Shown here: in pieces, positions 1 through 8,094 of the stretch
Layout of the letters: each line of letters starts with the position of its first letter
Position numbering within the stretch: the stretch's first letter is position 1
DNA from: Opitutus sp. GAS368
GTDB taxonomy: Bacteria > Verrucomicrobiota > Verrucomicrobiia > Opitutales > Opitutaceae
DNA length: 64,000 nt
NCBI GenBank assembly: GCA_945903465.1
Contig: CAMDOF010000006.1
Span: 1 to 64,000, forward strand
Direction of reading: 5' to 3'
Made by a program: the position numbers and the translations under genes
The notes under the pieces: generated by a model
Seen by the model: only the letters and a program-made list of their open reading frames with translations
What the model was told of the DNA's origin: nothing
The model's database searches: none

Positions 1-1
1 C

Positions 2-82
2 AATCGCGACGACCTCGCTCCGCTGCTGCCGTGCAACTGGACGCCGACGACGAGTCTGACTGCCTTCCCATCGTCGGCGTAG
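2..82 (+). pseudogene. IS66-family transposase, C-terminal end only
   Basis: An open frame enters from the left edge and stops at 80-82. Its residues include DDLAPLLPCNW, which resembles the DLLPWNW-type ending of IS66 TnpC transposases (family knowledge). Only 26 residues are visible, so nothing can be said about the catalytic domain or whether the copy upstream is intact. The minus-strand IS-like debris that follows suggests a composite of IS fragments rather than one intact element. Confidence 0.5.
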
Positions 83-107
83 CCCACGATCAGATTGGTC
101 ACTACGG

Positions 108-677
108 TCAGAGTGCATCTCTCATAGTGGTGACCATTACGACCCGACCTACGGTCCTTCGTAAACCCCCTTCAGGTGGATCCCAACCGGTCGCTTGCGA
201 AGCTACACCCGCGACCGTCGGACTAATCCCGTGGATCCGCGCCACGGCGGTCGCCGCTCGCCACAGTTCCCGGGGAATGCGCTGCCCCCGTGGCCGGGTG
301 CATCGCCAAGTCATGAAACGCCGAGCGAGCGATTGCAGACCCGCCGGCTCGGAATAGTGTACCGCTGTCATCGTGGTGGTTGTTGCCATCGCCACCAGCG
401 TACTAGGAATCAGTCGCCGAGTTACGCAGCCTTGCCGAAGGTACACGCTGTGCAGTCGGCGTTGCAGATCGTAATAATTGAGTTTGAGCGCCGCGACCGT
501 CGGACTAATCCCGCGGATCCGCGCCACGGCGGTCGCAGCTTGCCACAGTTCTCGGGGAATGCGCTGCCCCCGTGTCCGAGTGCACCGCCAAGTGATGAAA
601 CGCCGGGCGAGCAATTGCAGACCTGCCGGCTCGGAATGGTGTACAGCTGTCGTCGTGGTGGTTGTTGTCATCGCCAC
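108..677 (-). pseudogene. tandemly duplicated IS-associated short ORF, degenerate
   Basis: The 189-residue frame contains the same unit twice. Each unit has a Thr-rich start, then an SEPAGLQ..LARRF..WRCTR segment, then RIPRELW.AATAVARI.GISPTVA. Only the first protein copy continues into LKLNYYDLQRRL; the second runs into unrelated sequence. The IPRELWQAA...LNYYDLQRRL pattern recalls small helix-turn-helix proteins often encoded beside IS elements in Verrucomicrobia and Planctomycetes (from memory, not searched). The duplication and the broken second unit argue that it is no longer a normal gene. Confidence 0.4.
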
Positions 678-719
678 CAGCGTAGCAGGAATCAGTCGCG
701 GAGTTACGCACTCTTGCCG
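211..719. repeat. 282-bp-period tandem duplication (about 210-437 and 493-719)
   Basis: Bases from gcgaccgtcg at 211 recur at 493, and gttacgca at 421 recurs at 703, so the period is constant at 282 bp. The copies differ by scattered substitutions with little length change. The 55 bases between the copies encode the LNYYDL segment that the second protein copy lacks. Confidence 0.85.
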
Positions 720-769
720 AAGCTACACGAACTTTTGACAACGCCCCGGGCGCTTCCGAGCGCTACACG

Positions 770-997
770 CTAGAAACGCAAGCGCCCGTTTTCATGCCCA
801 CACATAGGACACGAGCAGAAACTCGTTCCGCGTGATTCACTATAAATCCCACTGCACCGAATGCAATGAAACGTCACCTTGCGCCTCTCTTTCTCAAACC
901 GCCGATGATCCCGCTGATCATAGAAGAACCAAATCCCAAAAAAACTGAACCCCACCACAACCCCGTAAACTAAAATCGCGAAGTCGGATTCTAACAT
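770..997 (-). CDS. small membrane-anchored zinc-ribbon protein
   Basis: A 75-residue protein of unknown function. Residues 7-26 form one hydrophobic membrane segment. A basic linker (HRRFEKERRK) follows, then a cytoplasmic-looking zinc ribbon with CxxC at 45-48 and CPMC at 63-66; a further Cys sits at 61. It is the first gene beyond the rplQ terminator, so it is probably transcribed separately from the ribosomal operon. Its AT content matches the neighbouring ribosomal genes rather than the IS debris on its other side. I do not recognise a family beyond the zinc-ribbon fold. Confidence 0.65.
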   Translation of the reverse strand: MLESDFAILVYGVVVGFSFFGIWFFYDQRDHRRFEKERRKVTFHCIRCSGIYSESRGTSFCSCPMCGHENGRLRF

Positions 998-1150
998 GAA
1001 AAGCCTTTTGATAAAGAAAGATTTGGTCTTTGATCACCTACCGGCTTTGGCTCACAGACCCTAAAGAAGCGACCTACATTAAATAGACAGAAGGACGTTG
1101 ATATTATTTATACCCTCACCCAAAAACACATGCAGGAGTGCCTGATTACA

Positions 1151-1182
1151 AACAAAAAAGCGCCGAGCAGACAGCTCAGCGC
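1151..1182 (-). terminator. intrinsic terminator after rplQ
   Basis: Read on the minus strand, a 9-bp stem (GCGCTGAGC with GCTCGGCGC, one G-T wobble) is followed by TTTTTTG. It lies about 20 bases beyond the rplQ stop and closes the ribosomal superoperon. Confidence 0.8.
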
Positions 1183-1205
1183 GATTAAATCTGCAAAACA
1201 TGCCA

Positions 1206-1727
1206 TCAGCTCTTAACTTCATCCAAGACAGGCTTAGCCTGAGTCGCCAATAAAACCGCCGATTCAGAATTCGCATCACCTTTGGCTAGAATTACCTTCT
1301 TGGCCCTAACAGAGCGCCCTTTAGACTTTTTGTAACCAGAATCATCGGCCTTAACGAATTCAATTAAAGCCATCTCCGCCGCATCACTCTGTCGCTGCGC
1401 TCCCAGTTTATAAATACGAGTGTAGCCTCCGCTACGATTCGCAAACTCCTTGTAGCTCTCATTAAATAGCTTGGTGATTGCGTCCTCATCCCGCACATCA
1501 GCCAAAGCCAAACGCCGCAGATGAATCGCATCCTTCTTCTCGGTTTTCGCCGCCGCCTGTTTGGCCTTGGTAATCACCTTCTCCACAAAGGGGCGCAGCG
1601 CCTTCGCCTTCGTAAGCGTCGTCTGAATACGACCATGTTTGATGAGCGAGGCAGCCATGTTGGACAACATGGCGGCACGATGCTCGCGTGTAACCCCCAG
1701 AGAGGCGTGATGTTTATTGTGACGCAT
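1206..1727 (-). CDS. rplQ: ribosomal protein L17 (bL17), C-terminally extended
   Basis: Large-subunit protein near the exit tunnel. The start MRHNKHHASLGVTREHRAAM and the block LIKHGRIQTTLTKAKALRPFVEKVIT are the standard L17 core, complete by about residue 130. The protein is 173 residues against the usual 120-130. The extra C-terminal 40-50 residues are Lys/Ala-rich (KKSKGRSVRAKK). It is the last ribosomal gene before the terminator, 150 bases after rpoA, the normal rpoA-rplQ order of the alpha operon. Confidence 0.97.
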   Translation of the reverse strand: MRHNKHHASLGVTREHRAAMLSNMAASLIKHGRIQTTLTKAKALRPFVEKVITKAKQAAAKTEKKDAIHLRRLALADVRDEDAITKLFNESYKEFANRSGGYTRIYKLGAQRQSDAAEMALIEFVKADDSGYKKSKGRSVRAKKVILAKGDANSESAVLLATQAKPVLDEVKS

Positions 1728-1842
1728 TGTATTTTTTATTTACCGGCTCCCGATCGGCAATCTGCTCGCAGCGTTGGACGCCAGCAGACGGCGCGAGGCC
1801 GAAACTCGTTTAATTATCTAAATATAAGGAGCGTATTCCGAG

Positions 1843-1855
1843 CGGGGATTCCCCG
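1843..1855 (-). other. hairpin between rpoA and rplQ
   Basis: Perfect CGGGG-ATT-CCCCG inverted repeat about 22 bases after the rpoA stop. No T-run follows in the direction of transcription, so it is more likely a processing or 3'-stabilising hairpin than a terminator. The rest of the 150-base gap shows nothing else I can support. Confidence 0.4.
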
Positions 1856-1877
1856 ATCAAAACACCCTCCCTTCAAA

Positions 1878-2879
1878 TCAACTTTCCTTCTTGGCTTCTA
1901 AAAGCCGCTCATCGAACTTCATCCCTAAAGATAGCCCAAGAGCTTCCAGCTTCTCCTTGATCTCATTCAAGGACTTCTTACCGAAGTTCCGATATTTGAG
2001 CATCTCTTGTTCCGTTTTCATCGCAAGTTCGCCCACCGTCGTGATGTTAGCATTGTTCAAGCAGTTCGCTGCACGGACCGATAGCTCAATCTCATTCACA
2101 GACATATTGAGCAACTTACGCAACTTGTTCTGCTCCTCACTAACCTCAGACTGCTGGTTCTCAAACTCATACAATTCCTCGCTAACACGATCAAAAACAT
2201 CGAGATGATGCTTAAGGATCGATGCAGCCTGCTTGAGGGAATCGTCGGGTGTAATTCTCCCGTCTGTCCAAATCTCAAGGATGAGTTTATCGTAGTCGGT
2301 AATTTGGCCAACACGCGTTGCCTCAACCGAATACTTAACAAGACGAACCGGTGAAAATAACGAGTCGATCGGTATCACTCCGATCAATTGCTCCTCTTTT
2401 TTATTAGATTCCCCCGGATAATAACCGCGACCAGTCTTAATCTCAATCTCCGCTTCAAAGCTACGTTTGTGATCAAGCGTACAGATCACCTGTTCAGGGT
2501 TCACAATCGTAATGTTAGCGTCCGCCTGGATATCCGCCGCCGTCACTACTCCCGTCTTCGTCGCCTTTATCTGCAACGTAATCGCCTCGCGCTTGGTCGA
2601 TACCATCAAGACCTTCTTTAAGTTGAGGACTATGTCAGTCACATCCTCGACGACACCGTCAATAGATTGAAATTCGTGATTTACACCATCGATCTTAATT
2701 GACGAGATGGCAGCGCCTTCGATGGAACTGAGCAGCACCCGCCGAAGCGAATTCCCGACAGTGTGACCGTAACCGGCCTCAAAGGGCTCAGCGATGAATT
2801 TCGCGTAGGTCGGCGTAGCGCCTTCCTCAACTTTAGTGAGCTTGCTGGGCAGTTCGAACTTTCCGAGACGTTTGGGCAT
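1878..2879 (-). CDS. rpoA: RNA polymerase alpha subunit
   Basis: 333 residues, normal for the family. The N-terminal dimerisation domain shows [26 protein letters not shown], which nucleates RNA polymerase assembly. The C-terminal domain (about 245-320) shows [21 protein letters not shown] and [16 protein letters not shown], the surface that contacts UP elements and activators. It sits between rpsD and rplQ as in the classical alpha operon. Confidence 0.98.
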   Translation of the reverse strand: MPKRLGKFELPSKLTKVEEGATPTYAKFIAEPFEAGYGHTVGNSLRRVLLSSIEGAAISSIKIDGVNHEFQSIDGVVEDVTDIVLNLKKVLMVSTKREAITLQIKATKTGVVTAADIQADANITIVNPEQVICTLDHKRSFEAEIEIKTGRGYYPGESNKKEEQLIGVIPIDSLFSPVRLVKYSVEATRVGQITDYDKLILEIWTDGRITPDDSLKQAASILKHHLDVFDRVSEELYEFENQQSEVSEEQNKLRKLLNMSVNEIELSVRAANCLNNANITTVGELAMKTEQEMLKYRNFGKKSLNEIKEKLEALGLSLGMKFDERLLEAKKES

Positions 2880-2934
2880 GGCTGGGAGTTCTGACGTTTA
2901 GCGTAGAATAAATTAAAGTGGAAAAATCGTGCGC

Positions 2935-3546
2935 TTAGAAGCGCGAATAGAACTCAACAATGAGTTGCTCGTTGATCTCTTGCGTCATCTCCTCACGAGT
3001 GGGCAAACGAACCACAATCGCCTTAAATACCTCCGGATTCATTGACAACCAACCGGGGACATTGCGAATGCGGCTTTCTTCCATGCAACGAGTCGCCAAC
3101 TGGCGAGACGCTGGTGCGTTCTTAACCTCTATCTCGTCGCCTGCCTGAACATTATAACTGGCTATATCGACCTTATGACCATTAACGCGAATATGCCCGT
3201 GATTAACAAACTGCCGGGCCGCCGCGCGACTCTTGGCAAGCCCTAGAAGGTAGACCGTACTATCAAGCCTCGTTTCGAGAAGCTGAAGGAAGCGCTCGCC
3301 AGTGACGCCACGCTCGCGCTTCGCATTTTCGAAAACACGCCGAAATTGCCGCTCTAAGAGACCATAAATATAGCGCAACTTCTGCTTTTCATTCAAGCCG
3401 ACGGCATATTCTGAAACCTTGCGTTTCATCTTCGCGCCATGAACGCCAGGCGGATAAGACCTACGTTCAAAAGCCTTGCCCGAGCCAAGAATATGCTGGC
3501 CAAAGCGACGACTAATACGGGTGGTGGGGCCAGTGTAACGAGCCAT
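2935..3546 (-). CDS. rpsD: ribosomal protein S4 (uS4)
   Basis: 203 residues, the usual length. It begins MARYTGPTTRISRRFGQ and carries the S4 RNA-binding fold in the middle (RLDSTVYLLGLAKSRAAARQFVNHGHIRVNG). A primary 16S rRNA binder that often acts as the alpha-operon translational repressor in enterobacteria; no such repressor target was identified here. It lies between rpsK and rpoA. No zinc-binding Cys cluster is present at the N terminus, so it is the zinc-independent type. Confidence 0.98.
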   Translation of the reverse strand: MARYTGPTTRISRRFGQHILGSGKAFERRSYPPGVHGAKMKRKVSEYAVGLNEKQKLRYIYGLLERQFRRVFENAKRERGVTGERFLQLLETRLDSTVYLLGLAKSRAAARQFVNHGHIRVNGHKVDIASYNVQAGDEIEVKNAPASRQLATRCMEESRIRNVPGWLSMNPEVFKAIVVRLPTREEMTQEINEQLIVEFYSRF

Positions 3547-3595
3547 TGTAAAATAAATGCTAAGATTAGGTGAATGACGGTGAATCGCGTTGCGA

Positions 3596-4240
3596 TTATA
3601 CGCGACGACGCTTGCGCGGACGACAGCCGTTATGAGGAATCGGTGTGACGTCTACGATCGAAAGAATTTCGAGCCCAATCGCCTGCAAAGCCCTAATCGC
3701 CGAATCGCGACCCAGCCCAGGACCAGAAACACGAATTACCACATCTTTCAATCCGTGGGCCATCGCATTACGAGCGGCATCTTGAGCGACAACTTGCGCT
3801 GCGTAAGCTGTTGATTTACGGGAACCTCGAAAATTGCACTTACCGGCAGAAGACCACGCGATAACCGCTCCCTTTTGGTCAGTAATCGAAACAATCGTGT
3901 TGTTAAATGATGCCAGGACATTCGCCACACCGGACACGACGTTCTTGGAACCTTTAGCCTTACGCACTTTAATTGAACCGAGCTCTTCCTTTAAGAGATC
4001 CTCGGCCGTCGGCTGCTTAGCTACACCGTGAACCATCTCAACCGGCTTTTGATCAGCCGCGGGTACGGCCCCGGGCGCCCCTACTGAAGGAGCGAGCGCA
4101 CCATCAACGCTCGCCTTCGAAGGCTTATCGCTATTCGCCTTGGGCCCCTTTACCTTCTTTTCGACAGCAGGAGCAGTCGCCACATCGGCAGCCACCTTCG
4201 CGGTTTTATCTTTCTTTGGAGCAGACTTTTCTTCGGACAT
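3596..4240 (-). CDS. rpsK: ribosomal protein S11 (uS11) with about 90-residue N-terminal extension
   Basis: The core from about residue 92 ([26 protein letters not shown]) to the basic tail [13 protein letters not shown] is canonical S11. Before it comes a low-complexity Lys/Ala/Pro region ([21 protein letters not shown], then a [16 protein letters not shown] stretch). The protein totals 214 residues against about 130 normally. The extension uses the frame from the ATG at 4238-4240, 11 bases after the rpsM stop; a shorter start at the internal Met-Val-His-Gly is possible but would still leave some extension. Confidence 0.95.
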   Translation of the reverse strand: MSEEKSAPKKDKTAKVAADVATAPAVEKKVKGPKANSDKPSKASVDGALAPSVGAPGAVPAADQKPVEMVHGVAKQPTAEDLLKEELGSIKVRKAKGSKNVVSGVANVLASFNNTIVSITDQKGAVIAWSSAGKCNFRGSRKSTAYAAQVVAQDAARNAMAHGLKDVVIRVSGPGLGRDSAIRALQAIGLEILSIVDVTPIPHNGCRPRKRRRV

Positions 4241-4251
4241 GATATTTAAAG

Positions 4252-4632
4252 TTAAACTTCTTTCGCTTTGGTAACTCCGACGGTCTTGCGCGGGCCCTTA
4301 CGGGTTCGAGCATTCGTACTGGTGCGCTGTCCGCGTACAGGAAGACTCCGACGATGGCGAACACCACGATAACAATTAATCGCTTGGAGCCGTTTCAAAT
4401 TACCAGCTATCTCACGTCGCAAATCACCCTCCAGCACCCACTTGTGCTCCGTGATAATATGCAGGATCTTATTCAATTGCTCTTCCGTTAGATCCTGCGC
4501 CCGCATATCGGGGTTCAGACCGGATTCCTTCACGAGAAGGTCAGCACGGGTCGGACCAATTCCGTTAATATAACGAAGTGAAAACGCGACTTTCTTTTTC
4601 GCGGGGATGTCGACACCAAGGAGACGAGGCAT
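4252..4632 (-). CDS. rpsM: ribosomal protein S13 (uS13)
   Basis: 126 residues, standard. The start [19 protein letters not shown], the helix-two-turn-helix [19 protein letters not shown], and the basic tail [20 protein letters not shown] are diagnostic. S13 sits in the 30S head and contacts the 50S subunit and P-site tRNA. In the classical order infA and rpmJ precede it; here only a 130-base AT-rich gap separates it from map. Confidence 0.98.
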   Translation of the reverse strand: MPRLLGVDIPAKKKVAFSLRYINGIGPTRADLLVKESGLNPDMRAQDLTEEQLNKILHIITEHKWVLEGDLRREIAGNLKRLQAINCYRGVRHRRSLPVRGQRTSTNARTRKGPRKTVGVTKAKEV

Positions 4633-4659
4633 AATATGTAAGGTGAGTTAAGTTGAAAT

Positions 4660-4696
4660 CCTAGAAAGTAACTAGGAACGAGCGTCAAAGGACGCT
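4660..4696 (-). other. two adjacent hairpins between map and rpsM
   Basis: Two perfect inverted repeats stand side by side: TCCTAG-AAAGTAA-CTAGGA (4660-4678) and AGCGTC-AAAG-GACGCT (4681-4696). They lie 30-60 bases upstream of rpsM in an AT-rich gap that lacks infA and rpmJ. There is no T-run, so they are not ordinary terminators; a leader or processing role is inferred. Confidence 0.45.
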
Positions 4697-4761
4697 AAAA
4701 TTAATATAAAAAAGAAACAAAATGAAAAATAAAATTAAAGGAAAAAATGAATACTCAAAGG

Positions 4762-5535
4762 TTAGACTTTGAAAGGAACGGTTAGAATTTCCGGGCCCCG
4801 TTCTGTCGTCAGAACCGTATGCTCGAAGTGGGCCGATCGAGACCCATCAGCAGTGACGACGGTCCAACCATCAGACAACGTCTTAGTCTTGAATCCTCCC
4901 GCATTAACCATGGGCTCAATCGCTAAAGTCATCCCTGCCTTAATCCTTTCTCCGGTTCCACGCCGTCCGAAATTCGGAATTTCCGGAGGCTCGTGCATCG
5001 AAACCCCCACACCGTGCCCAACCATATCTCGGACTACACTGAATCCACTCTGTTCAACGTGCGCCTGTATCGCTACCGAAATATCACCTATTCGATTACC
5101 CACTTGTGCTTGTTGAATGCCCAAATGAAGAGCCTCTTGCGATACGATGAGAAGGGATTTCACTTCGGGAGAGGCATTACCGACAGTAACCGTAAATGCG
5201 TTATCTCCGATGTAACCCCCATACCAGACAACAATGTCCAATGAAACGAGGTCACCGTCGCGTAAAACACGCCGGAGGGAGGGAATTCCATGCACAATTT
5301 CTTCATTAACTGAGATGCAGGTGTGAGCTGGGTAACGTCGAGCACCATGCTGATATCCATAACAAGCGCTCCGTGCCCCAAAACCAGCAATAAACCGTTG
5401 CCCCGCATCTTCCAAGTCTTGCGTTGTAATCCCAGGGACCACGAGCGGCTTAAGCTGCTCTAGGACCGTTGCGGAAATACCACACGCCTCACGCATTCTT
5501 AAAATACCCTCCTTAGTTTTAATCGGGATATTCAA
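4762..5535 (-). CDS. map: methionine aminopeptidase type I
   Basis: Removes initiator Met from nascent proteins. Metal-ligand blocks are visible: LVSLDIVVWYGGYIGDNAFT (two Asp), MVGHGVGVSMHEPPEIPN (His), MTLAIEPMVN (Glu) and HFEHTVLTT (Glu). I chose the TTG at 5533-5535 because it gives MNIPIKTKEGILRMREACG, the normal MetAP start, and forms a TTGA overlap with the upstream Adk-like stop. An ATG at 5580 adds 15 residues and a 49-base overlap. Length is then 257 residues. It keeps its classical place after secY-adk. Confidence 0.93.
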   Translation of the reverse strand: MNIPIKTKEGILRMREACGISATVLEQLKPLVVPGITTQDLEDAGQRFIAGFGARSACYGYQHGARRYPAHTCISVNEEIVHGIPSLRRVLRDGDLVSLDIVVWYGGYIGDNAFTVTVGNASPEVKSLLIVSQEALHLGIQQAQVGNRIGDISVAIQAHVEQSGFSVVRDMVGHGVGVSMHEPPEIPNFGRRGTGERIKAGMTLAIEPMVNAGGFKTKTLSDGWTVVTADGSRSAHFEHTVLTTERGPEILTVPFKV

Positions 5536-5957
5536 AGTAATGACGGCACGCACGCCTTTGTAAGAAGGCCTAGCGCACAATAGTAATCGACTAAATCAAC
5601 TCGGGGATTCTCGCCTAAAACGACCGCATTAATTGCCTCGTCGCGAGAATCTAACCATTCGTCGAATACTTTTGCTTGGAGCAGCGTAGCCGGGAAGTCA
5701 ATTAGGACAAAACCCGCATCAGGTTTACGCGAGAAGAACCAAAGGCGCATTCGCGCCAAAAGTTCATCATGAACGGATAGGACCGCCCGACGCGAAATCT
5801 CCTGCCTCGAAAGGCTGAAGGGAGAGACGTGCTCAATGTTCAAAGAACGAAACTGGCCAATCAGCATCTCGATATGAGAGCTTATTGAACCGAGTACTAA
5901 CAACTTACATTTTGCCCGATGGCCGCTGAAAGGTAAGTGGATCAAGATGTCAGCCAT
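5532..5957 (-). CDS. degenerate adenylate-kinase-like protein lacking the P-loop
   Basis: This gene occupies the classical adk slot between secY and map. The fold trace of Adk can be followed: KCKLLVLG then SISSHI (24-29) where the AMP/ATP kinases have a GAPGAGKGT loop, then FVLIDFPATLLQAKVFDEWL (83-102) where Adk has DGFPRTxxQA. The catalytic Lys/Gly loop is gone and the Arg of DGFPRT is Ala. The protein is 141 residues, ending before the lid and C-terminal lobe. It stays in frame and is coupled to map, so it looks retained rather than decaying. Kinase activity is not expected; a structural or regulatory role is open. Confidence 0.7.
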   Translation of the reverse strand: MADILIHLPFSGHRAKCKLLVLGSISSHIEMLIGQFRSLNIEHVSPFSLSRQEISRRAVLSVHDELLARMRLWFFSRKPDAGFVLIDFPATLLQAKVFDEWLDSRDEAINAVVLGENPRVDLVDYYCALGLLTKACVPSLL

Positions 5958-5976
5958 CACGACCGAAGTAAAGAAC

Positions 5977-7482
5977 TTATTTCAGAAAAGCTTTGTACGC
6001 CCAAATCGCCGTGCCCAAGAATAGCAAAACAAGCATCGGTAAAGCAATCTTCATCACCGCCTCATGGCTCAAAGCCTCTCCAGCTAGACCTTGCTGGGGA
6101 TTAGCGCTCCGCGCCCGAATCCTCCCCTTCTTCAAAAAACCGTCGTAGTGACGCTGCAACAGGAAGGTTTCAATCTGGCGCATGGTATCAAGAATAACGC
6201 CTACAGTTATCAACATTCCTGTCCCGCCAAAAAAGTATGCTATCCGCGTTGGAACGTTGAGTTCGAACAAGAGTACATCGGGCATAATCGCAATCAATGT
6301 CAAAAAAACAGCCCCCGCCAGAGTCAAGCGGGTCATGATGAAGTCCAAAAACTGAGCGGTCGGCTCACCTGGCCGCACCCCAGGAATATAACCACCATAC
6401 TTCTTTAAATCATCTGCGATCTGAATGGGCTTAAACATGACTGAAACCCAAAAGTAACTAAAAAATAGAATGAGTGTCGTGTTCAGCGCGTAGTACGTCC
6501 AGTGGCCCCGCAAAAGATTATTCGAAAACTCACTTAGAAACTTCAGTTGAAAGTGCGCACCAACCCACGAGAAAATCTGCTGAGGGAAAAGTAGTATAGC
6601 ACTCGCGAAGATCACAGGCATCACACCCGAATAGTTCACCTTCAGGGGCAGGAAAGAGCTCTGCCCACCCATTACCTTGTTTCCTACCACCCGTTTGGCG
6701 TACTGAACCGGAATCTTGCGCTGCCCTTGAACCACCGCAATGATCCCCATCGTCACTACAATAAACAGTGCGACCATAATCAAGGCCTGCGGAACACCGA
6801 GGCTTGGTCCTGTACCCACCGGGCGGAAAAATAAATTAATCGTCTGCGCGGCCGCGCCAGGAATATCAGCCAAAATACCCACTGTTATCAGCAGGGAAAC
6901 CCCGTTGCCAATCCCCCGCTGAGTAATTTGCTCCCCAAGCCACATTAAGAGCATAGTACCTGCTGTCATAAAAATTACCGAGGTAAAAATAAAACTCCAC
7001 TTCCCGATGATCACAATTGAACCGTACGTCGCAACATCATAACCAGGAAATAACTGAGCAGGATTCTGCAGCGCCAAAAGCAACAAAGTCCCCTGAATAA
7101 AGCAGATTAAAACTGTCGCATAACGGGTGTACTGTGTCAATTTCTGCCGACCTACGTCGCCCTCCTGCTGCAAACGACTTAAAGCGGGAACAACCGCTGT
7201 CATTAATTGGAAAATAATCGATGCGCTAATATAGGGCATGATTCCTAGCGCGGCGATTGCGCCTTTCGTCAAGGCACCACCCGTAAACATATTATAGAGC
7301 CCAATAAGATTCCCAGCACCGCTGGAAGCCTGCTCGGAGAAAAACCGCTGGAGCGGGTGCGGATCGATACCAGGTAGTGGTATGATCGAAGCGACACGCG
7401 CCACAAATAACAGAGACAGTGTATAAAAAATCCGCGAGCGCAGCTCTGGGATCTTTAGAGAATTCGTGAATGCAGAAAACAC
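5977..7482 (-). CDS. secY: SecY preprotein translocase channel subunit
   Basis: 501 residues with about ten membrane segments. It begins MFSAFTNSLKIPELRSRIFYTL and has the plug/TM2 block GGALTKGAIAALGIMPYISASIIFQL, the LGEQITQRGIGNGVSLLI segment and the cytoplasmic loop GGYIPGVRPGEPT typical of SecY. It forms the inner-membrane channel with SecE/SecG. It is somewhat longer than E. coli SecY (443) because of periplasmic loop insertions around 300-340. The intrinsic terminator just upstream may uncouple it from rplO. Confidence 0.98.
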   Translation of the reverse strand: MFSAFTNSLKIPELRSRIFYTLSLLFVARVASIIPLPGIDPHPLQRFFSEQASSGAGNLIGLYNMFTGGALTKGAIAALGIMPYISASIIFQLMTAVVPALSRLQQEGDVGRQKLTQYTRYATVLICFIQGTLLLLALQNPAQLFPGYDVATYGSIVIIGKWSFIFTSVIFMTAGTMLLMWLGEQITQRGIGNGVSLLITVGILADIPGAAAQTINLFFRPVGTGPSLGVPQALIMVALFIVVTMGIIAVVQGQRKIPVQYAKRVVGNKVMGGQSSFLPLKVNYSGVMPVIFASAILLFPQQIFSWVGAHFQLKFLSEFSNNLLRGHWTYYALNTTLILFFSYFWVSVMFKPIQIADDLKKYGGYIPGVRPGEPTAQFLDFIMTRLTLAGAVFLTLIAIMPDVLLFELNVPTRIAYFFGGTGMLITVGVILDTMRQIETFLLQRHYDGFLKKGRIRARSANPQQGLAGEALSHEAVMKIALPMLVLLFLGTAIWAYKAFLK

Positions 7483-7521
7483 GGGATAGAAGCTAGAGGT
7501 TGGGCGCGTATGCTAGATAAC

Positions 7522-7548
7522 AAAAAAAGGCGCATCCACGATGCGCCT
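7522..7548 (-). terminator. perfect intrinsic terminator between rplO and secY
   Basis: On the minus strand, AGGCGCAT-CGTGG-ATGCGCCT is an 8-bp perfect stem followed directly by TTTTTTTG. It begins eight bases after the rplO stop and lies 40 bases before the secY start. By sequence it is the strongest terminator in the window, yet it stands within the spc gene order. Confidence 0.88.
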
Positions 7549-7555
7549 AAGGAGA

Positions 7556-8002
7556 TCAACCGATAATAACCTGACCACCTGCCTTTTCAATTTTCACTTT
7601 AGCAGAATCAGAGAATTTGGCGGCAGTAACCTTCAAGGCCCGGTTCAATTCACCATCACCAAGTATCTTGACCCGCTTCTCACCGCCACGGATAAAACCC
7701 GCCGCTGCCAGCGAAGCAGCCGATATCTCTAAGATGCTTTCATCGAGAAGGGCGAGGTCACCAACATTTAAAACCGCAATTTCGGTGCGGTGGTTATAAT
7801 TATTAAAACCACGGTGGGGTAACTTTCTATAAAGTGGCATCTGGCCACCTTCGAAACCGGGACGAATACTACTACCGGACCGGGCTGATTGGCCCTTGCC
7901 ACCTCGGCCGCTAGTCTTCCCGTGGCCACTGCCTTCGCCGCAACCGACACGCTTCTTGCGATGAATCGCACCAGCGACGTTTTTAAGATTATGGAGTTTC
8001 AT
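7556..8002 (-). CDS. rplO: ribosomal protein L15 (uL15)
   Basis: 148 residues, standard. It begins MKLHNLKNVAGAIHRKKRVGCGEGSGHGKTSGRGGKGQ, the Gly/Arg-rich L15 tail that threads 23S rRNA, followed by FEGGQMPLYRKLPHRGFNN. It follows rpsE with a 92-base gap in which rpmD (L30) would normally lie but no L30 frame is present. The terminator follows at once. Confidence 0.98.
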   Translation of the reverse strand: MKLHNLKNVAGAIHRKKRVGCGEGSGHGKTSGRGGKGQSARSGSSIRPGFEGGQMPLYRKLPHRGFNNYNHRTEIAVLNVGDLALLDESILEISAASLAAAGFIRGGEKRVKILGDGELNRALKVTAAKFSDSAKVKIEKAGGQVIIG

Positions 8003-8094
8003 GTTAATTCCTTATTTTACGCCTCGTATCGCCTACAGGCAACAGAGACTCGGATTTTTGAATAGAGGACTACTAAAAGGCAAAAAGCCGACAA

